Shown piece by piece: positions 15,114 through 23,016 of a stretch of DNA of 64,000 bases. Source of the DNA: Paenibacillus plantiphilus (GTDB taxonomy: Bacteria > Bacillota > Bacilli > Paenibacillales > Paenibacillaceae); assembly GCF_927798095.1 (NCBI RefSeq), contig NZ_CAKMMF010000014.1, forward strand, positions 62,001 to 126,000, given 5' to 3'. The stretch's first letter is position 1. Each line of letters starts with the position of its first letter. Position numbers and translations under genes: made by a program. The notes beneath the pieces were generated by a model that saw only the letters and a list, made by a program, of their open reading frames with translations, did not search any database and was not told where the DNA came from.

Positions 15114-15713
15114 CTACGTATACCGGCGTGCAAGAATATTGATATGAGCCGCATGGGCTCCCTCACCGATAGCGTTGAATTTCCACTCGCCGTTATGTCG
15201 GTAGATTTCACCAACGACTAATGCCGTCATGCCAGCGTAACTATCCGTCAGATTAAACCGGATGAGCTCCGTGTTGTTTGCTGGATTCAGGACTCGAATG
15301 TAAGCGGATTTGATCATGCCGAAGTCTTGTTTGCGATTCTCACAATCGTAAATGTTGACCGCCATAAGCACACGCTCTACATCAGCAGGCACTCTCTGCA
15401 AATCGATATTGATTTGCTCGTCGTCGCCATCGCCTTCCCCCGTTAGGTTGTCCCCGGTATGTACAACTGATCCGCACGGGCTCTTCAGGTTATGGAAGCA
15501 GACAAGATTCTTCTCTTTGGTGAGTTTGCCGCTGCCATCCAGCAAGAGCGCCGAAGCATCACAGTCAATGTTCGCCTTTGATTTCTTCTTGCCGAAGAAG
15601 CCCTTCGACTCGATTTCCGCAGGATCCCATCCAAGTCCAACCGTAATGCGAGTTAGTCCAGCATTGCCTTTCGTAAGATCGACCTTCTGGCCTTTAACGA
15701 GACTGATTGCCAC
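15114..15713 (-). CDS. TerD-family protein, first gene of the Ter cluster (YceC-like)
   Basis: TerD-family protein of 199 aa at the head of the cluster. It starts AISLVKGQKVDLTKGNAG and carries an insertion FFGKKKSKANIDCDASALLL in place of the simple FDLDASAF loop, a feature of the YceC-type subgroup. The second loop [19 protein letters not shown] is intact. The start is GTG at 15713 with GGAGG 8 nt upstream. Two promoters lie just upstream, one sigma-A-like and one ECF-like. The homologous Bacillus yce operon is controlled by sigma W, B and X; that is known for Bacillus and is inferred here from the promoter. The basic KKKSK stretch is the main departure from the other copies. Confidence 0.92.
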   Translation of the reverse strand: MAISLVKGQKVDLTKGNAGLTRITVGLGWDPAEIESKGFFGKKKSKANIDCDASALLLDGSGKLTKEKNLVCFHNLKSPCGSVVHTGDNLTGEGDGDDEQINIDLQRVPADVERVLMAVNIYDCENRKQDFGMIKSAYIRVLNPANNTELIRFNLTDSYAGMTALVVGEIYRHNGEWKFNAIGEGAHAAHINILARRYT

Positions 15714-15755
15714 AGATTACACCTCCTTTCGTTTGCAATAGATGGTTCTAGTACT

Positions 15756-15784
15756 AGTATAATCCTAGCCGCTAGCTACTGCAA
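15756..15784 (-). promoter_or_regulatory. Sigma-A-like promoter of the Ter cluster
   Basis: On the minus strand TTGCAG (15784-15779), 17 nt, TATACT (15761-15756), 43 nt upstream of the first terD start. It lies downstream of the ECF-like site. Confidence 0.6.
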
Positions 15785-15815
15785 ACTTCAACATGCTGCA
15801 CCAGCTACCAAAGTA

Positions 15816-15842
15816 TACGTCAAGGGCGTAATCAAAGTTTCA
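15816..15842 (-). promoter_or_regulatory. ECF (SigW-type) promoter of the Ter cluster
   Basis: On the minus strand TGAAAC (15842-15837), 17 nt, CGTA (15819-15816). It is the same -35 and spacing as the site before the sigW-like gene, and close to the SigW consensus. It points towards the first terD gene. Confidence 0.65.
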
Positions 15843-16042
15843 ATAAATTATTCCGAGCCAATTGTTTTTTTGTTACAAGGCTTCCAACTTCCATGATGCT
15901 GTCGCAATCAACCACTATATTACAAGTAAGTATGTACACATTGTATTATTAGATTCCATTATTTTCACTACTTTTAAAAGTATACGGATACCCTCTATAA
16001 TGAAACAGAGACATAATGACATCCACGGAGGTTGTATATTCA

Positions 16043-17014
16043 ATGAAACCGTCCCCACTGCAGAATAGAGGCATCGCCGTCAGTCGGCTTGTATTAGGAT
16101 CTATGCGGCTAGGCGGAAGCTGGGACCAGAGCCCGCTGACCGCCGATCACTATAAGGAAGGGCATGAGGCCGTTGATGCGGCATTAGAGATCGGGATCAA
16201 TATGTTCGATCATGCGGATATCTACACCTATGGCAAGGCTGAGCGCGTGTTCGGCAAGGTGCTTCAGGAGCGTCCGGAGCTTCGTTCACAGATTCTGATT
16301 CAATCCAAATGTGGCATTCGTCTGGCAGACGGAAGCAGTCCGCAGCGTTACGACTTCTCAGGGTCGTATATACGAAGCAGTGTTGATGGCATATTGGAGC
16401 GGCTTGGCGTCGAATATCTCGATTTCCTGCTGCTGCACCGTCCTGATCCGCTCGTCGAGCCAGAGGAGGTCGCTAGCGCGATCCAGGAATTGAAAGCGTC
16501 CGGCAAGGTGCGCTGGTTCGGCGTATCCAACATGAGCGCCGGCCAGATCAAGCTCCTTCAGGCCTATAGCGATGAGCCCTTCATCGTGAATCAACTGGAG
16601 ATGAGTCTGCTCAAGACAGGATTCGTGGACACTGGAATATCTGTCAATCAGGAGATTGCCAGAAGCAATGTTTTCCCGGAAGGAACGCTTGAGCATTGCC
16701 GTCTGGAGAATATCCAGCTCCAATCATGGAGTCCCCTTGCCCAAGGTCTGTTCTCCGGCAAATCATTGGACGGTCAAAGTGATGCTGTCATCCAAACAGC
16801 CGCGCTCGTCGGGCAGCTCGCCGCGGAGAAAGGAACGACTCGGGAGGCTATCGTGCTGTCATGGCTTATGCGGCACCCCGCGGGCATACAGCCTGTTATC
16901 GGCACCATTAACCCGGAGCGCATACGTGCTTGCAGGGACGCTGCGACGTTGCAGCTGACACGCGAGGAATGGTATACCCTCTATTCAAGCTCGCGCGGAG
17001 CAAAGATGCCTTAG
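16043..17014 (+). CDS. Aldo/keto reductase
   Basis: NADPH-dependent aldo/keto reductase of 323 aa with a TIM-barrel fold, cytoplasmic. Landmarks are VSRLVLGSMRLGGSW at the N-terminus, GINMFDHADIYTYGKAERVFG with catalytic Asp and Tyr (residues about 60-75), ILIQSKCGIR with the catalytic Lys, and LLHRPDPLVEP with the catalytic His. The cofactor end is GTINPERIRACRDA. The set matches the YdhF-like branch. The start ATG at 16043 was taken because GGAGG lies 11 nt upstream; the frame is open from 16016 but has no ribosome site there. TATAAT at about 15997 is a possible -10. It is divergent from the Ter cluster; no functional link is evident. Confidence 0.9.
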   Translation: MKPSPLQNRGIAVSRLVLGSMRLGGSWDQSPLTADHYKEGHEAVDAALEIGINMFDHADIYTYGKAERVFGKVLQERPELRSQILIQSKCGIRLADGSSPQRYDFSGSYIRSSVDGILERLGVEYLDFLLLHRPDPLVEPEEVASAIQELKASGKVRWFGVSNMSAGQIKLLQAYSDEPFIVNQLEMSLLKTGFVDTGISVNQEIARSNVFPEGTLEHCRLENIQLQSWSPLAQGLFSGKSLDGQSDAVIQTAALVGQLAAEKGTTREAIVLSWLMRHPAGIQPVIGTINPERIRACRDAATLQLTREEWYTLYSSSRGAKMP

Positions 17015-17031
17015 CATGCCATAAATACGAC

Positions 17032-17067
17032 AATGCAGCGGGTCCCACTGATAGGACCCGCTGCATT
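17032..17067. terminator. Strong hairpin between convergent genes
   Basis: Fourteen-bp perfect stem AATGCAGCGGGTCC / GGACCCGCTGCATT with an 8-nt loop. It overlaps the stop codon of the minus-strand gene and follows the reductase by 18 nt. The tail is U-rich only on the minus strand. Confidence 0.7.
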
Positions 17068-17764
17068 ACATTACCATACTGCTCTGAGGGCATGCTTCGT
17101 CCTGCGATTCCGCTGCAACAACGCGAATAAGCCGCAGAAAATCAACAGACTGCTTCAACATCCCCTCTTCGGGCTGGAATCGGTACTGCTTGCCACTCAG
17201 CAGGGAAATGACATCGATTCGTTCTGGAGGTCTGCCGAATGCGCTTTGACCGAATACAGCCGCCATATGGCGGAAAGCCTGTATAACCTCTTCATCCGCA
17301 TCGACCATATATTTTTGAATGGAATAGGCAGATGGATCAAGATCACCCGCGCTCTTCTCCGCAAACACCGTCTGAAGGATCATCGTCAAATTCAAATCCA
17401 AGGCTGAGATGTATGTTCCCCACTGTTCGAACGAAATAATCGGATACTGCTCCCTTCGCTCTCCCTCCACCAGCACTTTCACCAAGCTGGCCGTCACCGT
17501 GCTTTTCACTTGTGAGAAATGGTGTTCGGATTCGAATTTGTAGCCTCTGTTCGTCCATCTATGCTCGATCAGCTCCTTCAGCCGATCAATGGTACGATTG
17601 TTTGGCGAGAGCTTATAATAATCATCAACGACATAGCTGACCGCATACTGAACGAGCTGCTGCCAATTCACGTCATGATGCTGACGGCGCTTCTGCTGTC
17701 CAGTACCGTAACGGTAAGGGTAGCGCAGCAATTCCTCAAGCTTGTAGTCTTCAATTAACCGCAT
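17066..17764 (-). CDS. Unrecognised 232-aa protein coupled to flavodoxin
   Basis: I do not recognise a family with confidence. The N-terminus (EDYKLEELLRYPYRYGTG) followed by a helical region (VNWQQLVQYAVSYVVDDYY, RTIDRLKELIEHRW, VKSTVTASLVKVL) resembles the start of RecB-like PD-(D/E)XK proteins. The expected acidic/Lys active-site strands do not follow, so it would be an inactive relative at best. The rest is helical with no signal peptide. AAGGGG lies 5 nt upstream of the ATG. The gene overlaps the 3' end of the flavodoxin gene by 14 nt, so it is translationally coupled and shares its iron-responsive promoter. A role in iron-limited metabolism is positional inference. Confidence 0.6.
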   Translation of the reverse strand: MRLIEDYKLEELLRYPYRYGTGQQKRRQHHDVNWQQLVQYAVSYVVDDYYKLSPNNRTIDRLKELIEHRWTNRGYKFESEHHFSQVKSTVTASLVKVLVEGERREQYPIISFEQWGTYISALDLNLTMILQTVFAEKSAGDLDPSAYSIQKYMVDADEEVIQAFRHMAAVFGQSAFGRPPERIDVISLLSGKQYRFQPEEGMLKQSVDFLRLIRVVAAESQDEACPQSSMVM

Positions 17765-18212
17765 GTACGCCCCTTACGATAGCTGCAAACTGCCGGCCGA
17801 AGTCTCTTAGCGCCTCTTCTTCTTCCGAGGAAGGATTCAGCTCAATCTTCATTCCCTCCAGCACATTCTCGGAACCAAGTTCCTTGAGCTTATCCTGCAA
17901 AATATCGACAGCCGCTCCATACAGCGCGTATGAGGAATCGGCGGAGCCGAACACAGCTGATCGGCGGCCCTTCAGATCAATGCTATTCATCTCTTCATAG
18001 AATTCGAGGAATTCATCCGGCAGCTCCCCGTCTCCCCATGTATATGCACCCAAAATAATTCCTTCATAATTCGTCAACTCTGCGGCATTCGTATCCATCA
18101 CGAATTTCACGACCGGCTCAATTCCTTGTGAGCGAACGCCCTCCGCTATCGCATCCGCCATCGTCTCCGTATTTCCTGTCATACTGGCAAAAACAATAAT
18201 AACCTCAGACAT
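17751..18212 (-). CDS. Flavodoxin, iron-regulated
   Basis: Short-chain flavodoxin of 153 aa that carries electrons on FMN and typically replaces ferredoxin when iron is short. The FMN phosphate loop is IVFASMTGNTETMADAI (residues about 5-22). The isoalloxazine-contacting loops follow: GAYTWGDGELPDEFLEFYE near residue 55 and FGSADSSYALYGAAVD near residue 88. Start ATG at 18212, with GGAGG 9 nt upstream; the frame opens further upstream but runs into the operator. Two Fur-type boxes sit 31-77 bp upstream, so it should be repressed when iron is plentiful. The downstream unrecognised gene overlaps it. Confidence 0.92.
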   Translation of the reverse strand: MSEVIIVFASMTGNTETMADAIAEGVRSQGIEPVVKFVMDTNAAELTNYEGIILGAYTWGDGELPDEFLEFYEEMNSIDLKGRRSAVFGSADSSYALYGAAVDILQDKLKELGSENVLEGMKIELNPSSEEEEALRDFGRQFAAIVRGVHAVN

Positions 18213-18242
18213 GGGTGTCATCCTCCATTTCAATAAAATCAC

Positions 18243-18257
18243 TGATAATGAATATCA
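18243..18257. promoter_or_regulatory. Fur box (proximal)
   Basis: TGATAATGAATATCA, one mismatch from the 7-1-7 Fur consensus TGATAATNATTATCA. It lies 31 bp upstream of the flavodoxin start. Confidence 0.75.
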
Positions 18258-18274
18258 ATTACTTTCAGTTTATG

Positions 18275-18289
18275 TGATAATGATTATCA
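18275..18289. promoter_or_regulatory. Fur box (distal)
   Basis: TGATAATGATTATCA, a perfect 7-1-7 Fur box, 17 bp beyond the proximal one. The pair is centred over the expected promoter of the flavodoxin unit. Confidence 0.9.
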
Positions 18290-18370
18290 GTGTCAATTAA
18301 AATTTGTCGGAATCGTTCATCATCCTGTCCGAAAAGTTCAATATCCAATGATTCAGTCCCAAATGATGTG

Positions 18371-18420
18371 AAAAGATGCCTCCAAAACCACTATAAAAGT
18401 GGAACTGGAAGCATCTTTTT
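18371..18420. terminator. Bidirectional terminator after the ABC gene block
   Basis: Long stem AAAAGATGCCTCCA / TGGAAGCATCTTTT with an inner CCACT/AGTGG stem (18388-18402) and T runs at both ends. It terminates the NatB-like gene on the minus strand and insulates the flavodoxin region. Confidence 0.8.
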
Positions 18421-18460
18421 ATCATTCGTACTAGTCAATGATTATTTGTCGGACTGCTAA

Positions 18461-19795
18461 TTATACCTTATACGCGCGCATCGCTTTGCGCAGCTCCTTG
18501 ATTGTAGGGCGTTTGCCGTACATGAGAACACCGGCGCGGTAGATCTTGGCAGCCAGCCAGCCTACAATGGCAATCGTAATGAGAAGGATTAGAATGGACA
18601 TCCCTACCTGCCACAATGGCGGGTTCTCCAAGCCGACTCTGACGAGCATGACATAAGGGGAGAAGAACGGGATGTACGACATTACTTTCACGAACATCGC
18701 ATTCGGATTTGCAATGCCGCCAAACATGCAGATGTAGTATCCGGCAAGTGACAGCAAAGTGATCGGCATAAGCGCTTGCGCCAAATCCTCTGTACGGCTC
18801 ACAATAGAACCGACCGCTGCAAACATCGTAGCGAACAGGAAGTAGCCTGTCAGGTAGAAGATGAGCGCGAAGATGAGCAGCATGGGATCAACCTCGCTCA
18901 GGTTAATATTCCATCCGCTTAGCAAATCCGCGTTGTGCGGAAGCATAATGTTGCCAATCAGTACAGCGACAAAGATAATGATCTGCGTAAGTCCTACCAG
19001 GAACATGCCGAATATTTTCCCGAACATTCCCTTGAGCGGTGATACGCTTGTTATGAGCACCTCCATGACGCGTGAGCTTTTCTCAGCAGTCACTTCAGTT
19101 GCTATGAGCTGGCCTGTAATCATGATCGCCATGAATAGAAGCGTGAGAATAATATAAACAAGTCCCATATCCATACCTTGCTGTGTGTTGCTCTTCCCAT
19201 CACCGATAGAACCCGCGCCTTCAGTGGTGGAGATTTGGATCGTTTCAATGGTTACTGGCAGAGACAGCTGATCCTGCTGTTCCTCAGTCAGTCCGCTGCC
19301 ACGCAGCTGAATCGCTATCTTCACTTCCTTCAGCGCATCGCTAAGCGAGTTCGAAGTGCCCATATCCATCAGATCCTCCGATTTGTAGATCACTTTGGGG
19401 AATGAGCTGTTTTCACTTGCGGCGAACTCGATATAACCGTCTATTTTCTCATCTTTGATCGCCTTTTTCAGCGCTTGTTCATTGGCAGTTGCAGAGCCTT
19501 CATCTGCAATGGGAACCAGCTTGAGATCCGGATCCTTCTGTGCAGCATAATTGCTTTGCAGCATCGTTGCAATTTCAATATTTGAAGATAACTGAGCGTT
19601 TCCTGCCACCTCTCTGCTGTCCAAATAACCGATTAATGTGGGCTCATCTTCTCCGCTAAATTTGGTTATAAGATAAGGCAGATTGGCGCCAATACATAAT
19701 ACTAGCGCGATGATCAAAGTAGTAATGACAAAAGCTTTGCCTCTTAATTTGTTCTTAGCCGTAAATCCAACAACTGTCCAGAAGCTGTTATTCAT
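18461..19795 (-). CDS. ABC-2 permease, NatB/YhaP-like
   Basis: Membrane subunit of an ABC exporter, 444 aa. One N-terminal helix (GKAFVITTLIIALVLCIGAN) is followed by a large extracytoplasmic domain of about 190 residues. A cluster of five to six helices starts at about residue 215 (LVYIILTLLFMAIMITGQLI, then EKSSRVMEVLITSVSP, the coupling segment typical of ABC-2 exporters). NatB and YhaP share this layout; NatAB of Bacillus exports sodium. The ATG at 19795 overlaps the ATPase gene by 8 nt; a GTG three codons earlier is an alternative. With the ATPase it should form a complete exporter. Sodium, antibiotic or lipid export are all possible. Confidence 0.85.
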   Translation of the reverse strand: MNNSFWTVVGFTAKNKLRGKAFVITTLIIALVLCIGANLPYLITKFSGEDEPTLIGYLDSREVAGNAQLSSNIEIATMLQSNYAAQKDPDLKLVPIADEGSATANEQALKKAIKDEKIDGYIEFAASENSSFPKVIYKSEDLMDMGTSNSLSDALKEVKIAIQLRGSGLTEEQQDQLSLPVTIETIQISTTEGAGSIGDGKSNTQQGMDMGLVYIILTLLFMAIMITGQLIATEVTAEKSSRVMEVLITSVSPLKGMFGKIFGMFLVGLTQIIIFVAVLIGNIMLPHNADLLSGWNINLSEVDPMLLIFALIFYLTGYFLFATMFAAVGSIVSRTEDLAQALMPITLLSLAGYYICMFGGIANPNAMFVKVMSYIPFFSPYVMLVRVGLENPPLWQVGMSILILLITIAIVGWLAAKIYRAGVLMYGKRPTIKELRKAMRAYKV

Positions 19796-20690
19796 GATTT
19801 TCACCTACCATTTTGATAAAGATTTCGTTAAGCGTTGGTTCAAGAATCTCAAATCTATTAATATTCGATTGTTTCATAGCAAGCTCCAGCACCGGTCTTC
19901 CAGCAGCCTCATCAGCAATAAACAGCTCATAGCGGTTCTCATGACGGACTACCCGCGTCACTCCTGCAATGGTCTCCAAGCCCTGAACATCTCCTTCTGT
20001 ACCCAGAATAATACGCTCACGAGGGAACTTCTTCTTGATCTCCTTCAGACTGCCTTGAAGAACGGGGTTGGATTTGTGCAAAATCGTAATGTTGCGGCAC
20101 AGCTCCTCAACATGCTCCATTCGGTGTGTGGAGAACAATATAGTCGCTCCCTCATCCCGCAGCTCTTTGACCGTGGACTTCAGCAGCTCCACATTGACAG
20201 GATCAAGGCCGCTGAATGCCTCATCCATAATGACAATCTGAGGGCTATGAATGATGGATGCGATAAACTGGATTTTCTGTTGATTTCCCTTGGAAAGCTC
20301 TTCGACCCTCTTATTGTAATATTCGGGTACGTTGAACTTCTCCAGCCAATGCTTCAGCCGGCTGTCAGCATCCTTCTGCGACATTCCCCGAAGCTTCGCA
20401 AAGTAAAGAATCTGGTCGCTTACCTTCACCTTCGGATACAACCCCCGCTCCTCCGGCAAGTAACCGAGACTGCTCAACAGCCCTTCATTATAAGGCTGGC
20501 CATTGTATTGAATACTACCGCCGTCTGGATAGATAAGTCCCAGAACCATCCGCATCGTCGTTGTCTTCCCTGCGCCATTGGCTCCGAGCAGTCCGTATAT
20601 CTCCCCCTTGCCCACCTCGAAGCTGATGCCATTAACCGCTGTCTTATCCCCGTATTGCTTAAACACCTTTTCCACTTTCAAAGGATTCAT
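19788..20690 (-). CDS. ABC transporter ATPase, NatA/YhaQ-like
   Basis: ATP-binding subunit of 300 aa that powers the adjacent permease. Walker A is GANGAGKTT (about residue 37), the Q-loop region GYLPEERGLYPKV, the signature ELSKGNQQKIQFIASI (SKGNQ rather than LSGGQ), Walker B IVIMDEAFSGLDP, and the switch FSTHRMEHVEEL. The C-terminal 80 residues form the YhaQ/NatA-type extension. GGAG precedes the ATG. It lies 28 nt after the upstream ABC ATPase gene, so the five ABC and GntR genes from 22816 to 18461 form one probable operon. Confidence 0.88.
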   Translation of the reverse strand: MNPLKVEKVFKQYGDKTAVNGISFEVGKGEIYGLLGANGAGKTTTMRMVLGLIYPDGGSIQYNGQPYNEGLLSSLGYLPEERGLYPKVKVSDQILYFAKLRGMSQKDADSRLKHWLEKFNVPEYYNKRVEELSKGNQQKIQFIASIIHSPQIVIMDEAFSGLDPVNVELLKSTVKELRDEGATILFSTHRMEHVEELCRNITILHKSNPVLQGSLKEIKKKFPRERIILGTEGDVQGLETIAGVTRVVRHENRYELFIADEAAGRPVLELAMKQSNINRFEILEPTLNEIFIKMVGENHE

Positions 20691-20718
20691 CGTTGTTAAG
20701 CTCCTCTCACGATCATAG

Positions 20719-21621
20719 TTAAGATTGAATTCTAATTCGTTCCTGCTCGATTAGTGCTGTCAATATATCATCAAGCTCCAGTCGCTGCTTGCTAACGATG
20801 CGCACTCCCTGCGACCTGCACCAATCCTCCGCTTCCACCGCACTGCTTGTTACAGCCTTGTAAGCACTGCCGCCCGTATATTCGGCGCTGTGATAACCGG
20901 GCATCGACTGCCAGTGCACGTTCCCTTCTCCAATATCTGTATATAAAACAGACCAGGATTCAAGCAGTGTATCCTTCTCATACATGCCCAATACCCGCCC
21001 ATGGACAACGAAGACGATATAATCAGCGAGTCTTCTTACCTCGTCAATAATATGTGAGGCCATCAGCACTGTTCGCTCTCCGCTGTCCATATATCTGTGG
21101 ATGACGTCTATCATCGTTTTCCATGCGATAGGGTCGAGCCCTGATGAGGGCTCATCGAGCAGAAGCAGCTCTGGATTATGCGACATGGCGATGATCAGAT
21201 CGAATTTGCGGCGCATGCCTTTGGACATTTTGCGCAGCTTGAGCGAGGCATCAATCTCAAACCTTCGAAGCAGCTCCTGATGGCGGTTAATATCCCATTC
21301 CGGATACCACTTGCGAGTGAATGCCGCCTGCTGCTCCGCCTTCAAGTGATCATTTATCGTGCTCGTTACTTCTGGCACATAGCCGATTCGCCGCTTCAAC
21401 TGCCAGTTGTCATGTGCGCCCACCTTCTCGCCCAACACTTCAACTGTCCCCTGATCTGGCTTAGCCAAATCAAGTATACAGCGGAACAATGAGCTTTTCC
21501 CTGAGCCGTTCGGCCCGATTATTGCCGTCACATAGCCTTTCGGGATGACGAGATTGACAGGGCCAAGCTCGAAATGCGACCGCTTCTGTACAATGTCCTT
21601 CATCTCTATCGCCGTTAACAT
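20719..21621 (-). CDS. ABC transporter ATPase, YtrB-like, GntR-associated
   Basis: ATP-binding subunit of 300 aa. Walker A is GPNGSGKSS (residue about 36), the Q-loop region is RIGYVPEVTSTIND, the signature is the degenerate MSKGMRRKFDLIIA, Walker B LLLLDEPSSGLDP and the H-switch MASHIIDEVRRLADY. The last 90 residues are a regulatory extension. The SKGM-type signature together with a YtrA/YhcF-type GntR repressor immediately upstream is typical of YtrABC-like systems, which respond to cell-wall-active antibiotics. It starts 4 nt after the GntR stop. Its membrane partner is probably the permease at 22088. Confidence 0.87.
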   Translation of the reverse strand: MLTAIEMKDIVQKRSHFELGPVNLVIPKGYVTAIIGPNGSGKSSLFRCILDLAKPDQGTVEVLGEKVGAHDNWQLKRRIGYVPEVTSTINDHLKAEQQAAFTRKWYPEWDINRHQELLRRFEIDASLKLRKMSKGMRRKFDLIIAMSHNPELLLLDEPSSGLDPIAWKTMIDVIHRYMDSGERTVLMASHIIDEVRRLADYIVFVVHGRVLGMYEKDTLLESWSVLYTDIGEGNVHWQSMPGYHSAEYTGGSAYKAVTSSAVEAEDWCRSQGVRIVSKQRLELDDILTALIEQERIRIQS

Positions 21622-21625
21622 GATT

Positions 21626-22042
21626 CTATTCGCCCCCTTCTGCTCCAGAGCTGACCCGCTCTCTTCTGCGTTTCAGAACATCCAGCAGCATGTCCAGCAT
21701 TTCCTGGTCCGAGCACTTCACCCGAATGCCTGCGTCAACCGCCGCCTCCAACGCTTCAATAACAGCGCTCCGCCTGTGAACATCTCGCATTTCATCGCCG
21801 ACCTTCGCGACATAGGTTCCCGTTCCCTGCCTAGTCCGCAGAAGTCCTTCATTCTCCAGATCCTGATACACTCTTCTAATCGTAATGACGCTGCACTTTA
21901 AAGTTTGGGCAAGCTCGCGTATGGATGGAAGCAAGCTTCCCTCTGCCAATTGACCGCTAACGATCAGTGCGCGAAGCTGCACTTCAATTTGGTAATACAT
22001 CGGTTCAGCGCTTTGTTCATTCAGCTGGATCGGAATCCACAC
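21626..22042 (-). CDS. GntR-family (YtrA-type) repressor
   Basis: Short GntR regulator of 138 aa. The winged helix occupies residues 5-75 (EPMYYQIEVQLRALIVSGQL, LLPSIRELAQTLKCSVITIR, TRQGTGTYVAKVGDE). It is followed by only a helical stub, as in YtrA and YhcF, which lack a large ligand domain. The GTG at 22042 has AAGG 8 nt upstream; an in-frame GTG at 22051 is only one base from it. It sits between the ABC permease and ATPase genes and should repress the operon through the palindrome at 22833-22866. Related repressors are relieved by peptide or lipid-II-binding antibiotics; that is family knowledge, not shown here. Confidence 0.88.
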   Translation of the reverse strand: MWIPIQLNEQSAEPMYYQIEVQLRALIVSGQLAEGSLLPSIRELAQTLKCSVITIRRVYQDLENEGLLRTRQGTGTYVAKVGDEMRDVHRRSAVIEALEAAVDAGIRVKCSDQEMLDMLLDVLKRRRERVSSGAEGGE

Positions 22043-22087
22043 GGAGCACACCTTCTTTTACGTTGGAGTTGTCTCTACAGTCTGTCA

Positions 22088-22816
22088 TCAATGTTGAAAG
22101 TCTCTGGCTGCAAGTCTTCTCCGTACCATCACTGCTGTTACAGCAACAACTCCAACCGCAAACACATTCATTAATATAGGCCATATAATCTCCATATTCT
22201 TTGCTACAAGTATTAAATGAAACAAAACACCAGGCCTATACACCCATAATAGAATCCCCAGTATGATGTAAGGCAGGTAGAATAGAAGCGAAACATAGAA
22301 GTAAACTCTGCCGCTATGGGCTTGCTCAAAATAGACATACACACAGCCTATTGCGATAGAGTAACCGATCCATATGAATACGAAAATCAAATATTGCTCT
22401 ATGGTCAGCAGTTCCCTTAGCGTGTCTGCGAGCGTATATTGCAAGCTGTAGAAGAACGTACCCACCGTAATCAACACGGCGAACATCTGTATCATTCTGG
22501 CAATAACGATGGCGTTCAAGCTTATTGGCATCGTCTTGTAATAGGCAAGCCGCTTCGTGAACGGGTCATCCGTCCGACAACGAAAGATGGACCGATTCAT
22601 AAGAAAACTCATAATGGGTGTAATAGTCAGATAGAGGAAATCTGTAATCCAGCCTATATCCGTATTGGGATCTTCTTGCACCAACATTTCAATGAAGTTC
22701 GGCATCGTAATCAGACCAAAATAACTGAAAAATAATAGTGTAAATAGAACCCCTATCCACGATTGACGCATCTCGCTTCTAAATATGTACCATGCGCCTT
22801 GCCAGTCAGACATCAT
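22088..22816 (-). CDS. ABC-2-like permease, first gene of the GntR/ABC operon
   Basis: Integral membrane protein of 242 aa with about six helices (IGVLFTLLFFSYFGLITM, DFLYLTITPIMSFLMNRSI, IARMIQMFAVLITVGTFFY, QYLIFVFIWIGYSIAIGCVY, LIFYLPYIILGILLWVYR-like segments). It resembles membrane partners of YtrB-type ATPases and lacks its own ATPase. AAGGAGG lies 5 nt before the ATG at 22816 and 8 nt before a second ATG at 22813; either may be used. The frame opens 90 nt further upstream but crosses the operator palindrome. It begins the operon that continues with the GntR gene 45 nt downstream. Confidence 0.78.
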   Translation of the reverse strand: MMSDWQGAWYIFRSEMRQSWIGVLFTLLFFSYFGLITMPNFIEMLVQEDPNTDIGWITDFLYLTITPIMSFLMNRSIFRCRTDDPFTKRLAYYKTMPISLNAIVIARMIQMFAVLITVGTFFYSLQYTLADTLRELLTIEQYLIFVFIWIGYSIAIGCVYVYFEQAHSGRVYFYVSLLFYLPYIILGILLWVYRPGVLFHLILVAKNMEIIWPILMNVFAVGVVAVTAVMVRRRLAARDFQH

Positions 22817-22832
22817 GTGGTCCTCCTTACTC

Positions 22833-22866
22833 ATTATACTGTATATATCTTTATACACAGTATAAT
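22833..22866. promoter_or_regulatory. Palindromic operator of the GntR/ABC operon
   Basis: Perfect inverted repeat ATTATACTGT-N14-ACAGTATAAT, 17 bp upstream of the first permease start, with further inner symmetry (TGTATA..TATACA). Its size fits a GntR dimer. The TATAAT-like arms suggest it overlaps the promoter. Confidence 0.7.
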
Positions 22867-23016
22867 GACACGTGGCGTTCATGTCAACACCTTGCTTCAT
22901 GAGCATCGTATTGTTAACTTATTGGAACAACAGCGCCGGGAAGATCATTCCGCCTTGCAGCGGCCTAAGCTATAATGATAAATAAGCCATACATGATTAA
23001 ATTTGGGAGGTAACCT

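Noticed and set aside
18213-18242. Longer flavodoxin start at 18242
   Set aside because: It would begin within the Fur operator region; the ATG at 18212 has GGAGG 9 nt upstream and gives the standard flavodoxin N-terminus.
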